From Chryseobacterium gambrini (GTDB taxonomy: Bacteria; Bacteroidota; Bacteroidia; Flavobacteriales; Weeksellaceae): a stretch of DNA of 64,000 bases. Position numbers and translations under genes: made by a program. The notes beneath the pieces were generated by a model. The model did no database searches and was not told where the DNA came from. It saw only the letters and a program-made list of their open reading frames with translations. The stretch is taken from NCBI RefSeq assembly GCF_900156825.1, contig NZ_FTOV01000006.1:1-64000 (forward strand), given 5' to 3'. Below, piece after piece: positions 62,341-64,000 of this stretch; within the stretch, counting starts at the first letter, position 1; every line of letters starts with the position of its first letter.

Positions 62341-62374
62341 AGCTCCTGCAAAATAACAAATAATTGCAGGAGCT
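62341..62374 (-). terminator. Terminator after protein-glutaminase
   Basis: AGCTCCTGCAA and TTGCAGGAGCT form an 11-bp stem with a 12-base loop; on the minus strand it ends in Ts. It separates the glutaminase from the small lipoprotein, whose expression may depend on read-through. Confidence 0.8.
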
Positions 62375-62388
62375 ATATAAAAGATTTG

Positions 62389-63348
62389 TTAGAATCCACA
62401 GCTTGCTACACTTGGAGCCGGAACTGGAGAGCATCCGGATAATGTAGAAAATGTTGTCAGTACACAATTCGTGTTTATATAATTGTTGTCATAAAGCAGC
62501 GAACCGGACGGACTTCTGTAATATACATTTCCTGCCGTATTGGCGTAAGAAGAAGCAGAGGCGGAACCACAGCTTGTATTTACGCACGCATTTCTCCATG
62601 CAGTATCAGTTACCGGTCCGGAGGTGAAAAGAGAAGGATCTATAATTCTTTTTTCAACCACACCGGAAGCATTTTTAAAGCTTACTAAAATAGCTACGTG
62701 ATATCCCCACGAAACACAGCACGTTCCTGTAGAAGCTTTCAGGTTTCCGTAGACGAATTGTTTTTCGCAGTCATAACCTGCATTCAGAAGGATCTGTCTC
62801 ATTTTATGAGCTCTTGCATAACATCCGTCCACTGCATATCTGAACGTGATACATGGTGAAGAAGCTGTAGAAGTTCCGCACGACTGATTTTTGATCTGTA
62901 TGAAAAGATTGTTCAGAGTCGCCAGATTCGGAATTACACTTACTGCTTTGCTCGTTTCGCTTTGAGTTTCTTTGGTGAAGATGGATTTGAAGTAAGTAAC
63001 ATCTTCATCTGTTGCTTTTTCAACTTTGGCAATTTCGTTGGAATTTTTTTTCAGGAAAACATGAACCGGAGTTTCATTTTCTATTGCTGATTTAATCATT
63101 GAGATGAAGGCTTCATTTTCTTTACTGTCTTTAATTTCATAGAACTGCGCAGAAATGATGAAAGAAACTTTCAGGACATTGCCTTCTTTTTGAATCCCTA
63201 CCGGAATAGTGCTGCCAAAGTCTCTCATGGCATTTTCATTGTTTTCTTTTACAACAAGATTCGGATCCTGATTGGCACTGGAATCTGAACAGGCATTGGA
63301 GGAAAGTACCATCACAAATGCCATTGCGGATAGCAGAAATTTTTTCAT
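62389..63348 (-). CDS. Protein-glutaminase precursor
   Basis: A 319-residue prepro-enzyme that deamidates glutamine side chains in proteins (EC 3.5.1.44). The signal region (1-20, ending SSNAC) could act as a lipoprotein or Sec signal. The propeptide runs to about 134 and the mature 185-residue enzyme begins near SVIPNLATLNNLF. The catalytic triad is Cys176 (DGCYARAHKM), His217 (WGYHVAIL) and Asp237 (IIDPSL), with the same spacing (41 and 20) as the Chryseobacterium proteolyticum enzyme, which the mature part closely resembles. Several cysteines form the known disulfides. A propeptide-like lipoprotein gene follows. Confidence 0.93.
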   Translation of the reverse strand: MKKFLLSAMAFVMVLSSNACSDSSANQDPNLVVKENNENAMRDFGSTIPVGIQKEGNVLKVSFIISAQFYEIKDSKENEAFISMIKSAIENETPVHVFLKKNSNEIAKVEKATDEDVTYFKSIFTKETQSETSKAVSVIPNLATLNNLFIQIKNQSCGTSTASSPCITFRYAVDGCYARAHKMRQILLNAGYDCEKQFVYGNLKASTGTCCVSWGYHVAILVSFKNASGVVEKRIIDPSLFTSGPVTDTAWRNACVNTSCGSASASSYANTAGNVYYRSPSGSLLYDNNYINTNCVLTTFSTLSGCSPVPAPSVASCGF

Positions 63349-63689
63349 AGTTTTAATTTTTGTGGTTAATGAGGTGCAGTTTTTATCGATAGTTCACTGC
63401 GTTGTGATTTTAAAAGTAATAAAAAATTGAATATAAATTCAAAATTTTTAAGAAATTTTATCAGGCATTCAGATTACCGATGAATACTGGAAAAATTAAA
63501 TTGGGCAAATGTATTTAACGTGAGTTCGATGAAATTAATGGGTTATAAATTGATCATGTTTTATCACTCTTACCGAACTTCAGTCTGATGTGAAGATTAC
63601 AGTCAAGGTTAAGTTGGGCAAAATTGATGATAAGCTTTGGCTGAAGCCTGTTTGTTTTTCTGATTAAGTTGTTTATAGTAAAAATCTTT
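63349..63689. repeat. Repeat-rich gap, left part
   Basis: Contains TTAACGTGAGTTCGATG at 63516, then a reversed fragment of the GGCTTTAGCC element (TTTGGCTGAAGCCTG, about 63638-63655). The glutaminase promoter must lie in the first 100 bp, but no clear -7 box was found. No gene is seen. Confidence 0.5.
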
Positions 63690-63808
63690 GCTCCTTTAGG
63701 AGCAGAATCTGTGTAGAAATAATAATCAGTTCATCAATCAATCCGTAGGATTGATATCTGTAATTCTCAATGAATTTTCTAAAGATAGCGTTCCTACGGA
63801 ACGCCGAA
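63690..63808 (-). repeat. Three-hairpin intergenic element, copy 2
   Basis: In inverse orientation to 20212-20335. Hairpins: GCTCCTTTAGGAGC (63690), ATCAATCCGTAGGATTGAT (63738 area) and GCGTTCCTACGGAACGC (63789 area). The loops and spacers between them are less conserved than the stems. This copy is the more complete one. Confidence 0.75.
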
Positions 63809-63839
63809 CGTACGTCTAATATTGATTTTTTAATTAAAA

Positions 63840-63868
63840 ATCCCTGCACATCGCAATATGCAGGGAAA
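63840..63868 (-). terminator. Terminator of the gene at the right edge
   Basis: TCCCTGCA and TGCAGGGA form the stem around ten bases; on the minus strand it is followed by a short T-rich tract. It is 17 bp beyond the stop codon at 63885. Confidence 0.75.
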
Positions 63869-63884
63869 TGTTATTTAGTAAAAA

Positions 63885-64000
63885 TTACTTAGCAATAAGT
63901 TCCGCTTCGAAAACCTCCGTAAAATGCTTTCTTATTTTAGCCTTAATATCTTCCATTTCTTCAGGAGTGAGTTCTCTTTCCAGTTCTCTTTTTAAGGAAG
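63885..64000 (-). CDS. Partial gene at window edge, C-terminal end only
   Basis: The last about 38 codons of a gene that continues beyond the window. The visible end reads LKRELERELTPEEMEDIKAK then IRKHFTEVFEAELIAK, strongly helical and charged. This is too little to name the product. A terminator hairpin follows the stop. Confidence 0.6.
   Translation of the reverse strand, partial: SLKRELERELTPEEMEDIKAKIRKHFTEVFEAELIAK

Noticed and set aside
1..64000. tRNA or rRNA genes
   Set aside because: No TpsiC-arm-like GGTTCGAATCC motif or rRNA-like sequence was seen on reading; a covariance-model scan would be decisive.

Overview
The window looks like a chromosomal segment of a Chryseobacterium-type flavobacterium (Bacteroidota, Weeksellaceae). 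The base composition is AT-rich and most starts lack a Shine-Dalgarno sequence. Several secreted proteins end in type IX secretion (T9SS) sorting domains, gldF and gldG are present, and the secreted protein-glutaminase near 63 kb closely resembles the enzyme known from Chryseobacterium proteolyticum. No rRNA, tRNA, CRISPR array, prophage or transposase was seen.

Layout. 0-6.6 kb: a DoxX-like protein, both subunits of a 3-oxoacid CoA-transferase (scoA and scoB) separated by an antisense ABC exporter, an outer-membrane barrel, a CBS protein and a DUF4197 protein. 6.7-14.2 kb: a GH20 hexosaminidase, then a sulfur module made of a Crp/Fnr regulator, a TauE/SafE permease, a metallo-beta-lactamase/rhodanese fusion and two YeeE-type permeases. 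A near-palindromic 21-bp site is repeated upstream of two of these genes. 14.2-18.6 kb: Tat-exported glycosylasparaginase, CutC and GH2 beta-mannosidase; with the hexosaminidase these could dismantle the core of N-linked glycans. 18.8-29 kb: an AEC transporter, PriA, a PBP4-type carboxypeptidase, a T9SS-sorted M1 peptidase, a JmjC-like protein and Kbl. 29-31.7 kb: a low-GC island with three exported proteins facing an XRE regulator. 31.8-34.8 kb: HemJ, GldF and GldG. 34.9-41 kb: accessory genes, including a DUF4062 protein, an AraC regulator broken by one in-frame stop, an SDR, a DUF2314-ankyrin protein, and a zinc-ribbon gene whose 3' end is duplicated downstream.

41-45.7 kb carries sulfate assimilation (Rrf2 regulator, cysH, cysD, cysN, TauE/SafE). 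46.2-54.7 kb is a heme uptake locus: TonB receptor, HmuY-like lipoprotein, binding protein, permease, ATPase, methyltransferase and HmuS. It diverges from a T9SS-sorted protein, with inverted repeats in the shared promoter region. A ChaN-like protein lies nearby. 57-61 kb: an exported peptide-deformylase-like protein with an altered metal-ligand motif, a PTH2-like protein, a lactonase, and a nitroreductase-ohrR-ohr cluster divergent from an SDR, with a perfect palindrome between them. 62-63.4 kb: protein-glutaminase followed by a small lipoprotein that resembles the enzyme's propeptide. The right edge cuts an unidentified gene.

The longer gene-free stretches are built from several families of dispersed or tandem non-coding repeats, many with hairpin potential.
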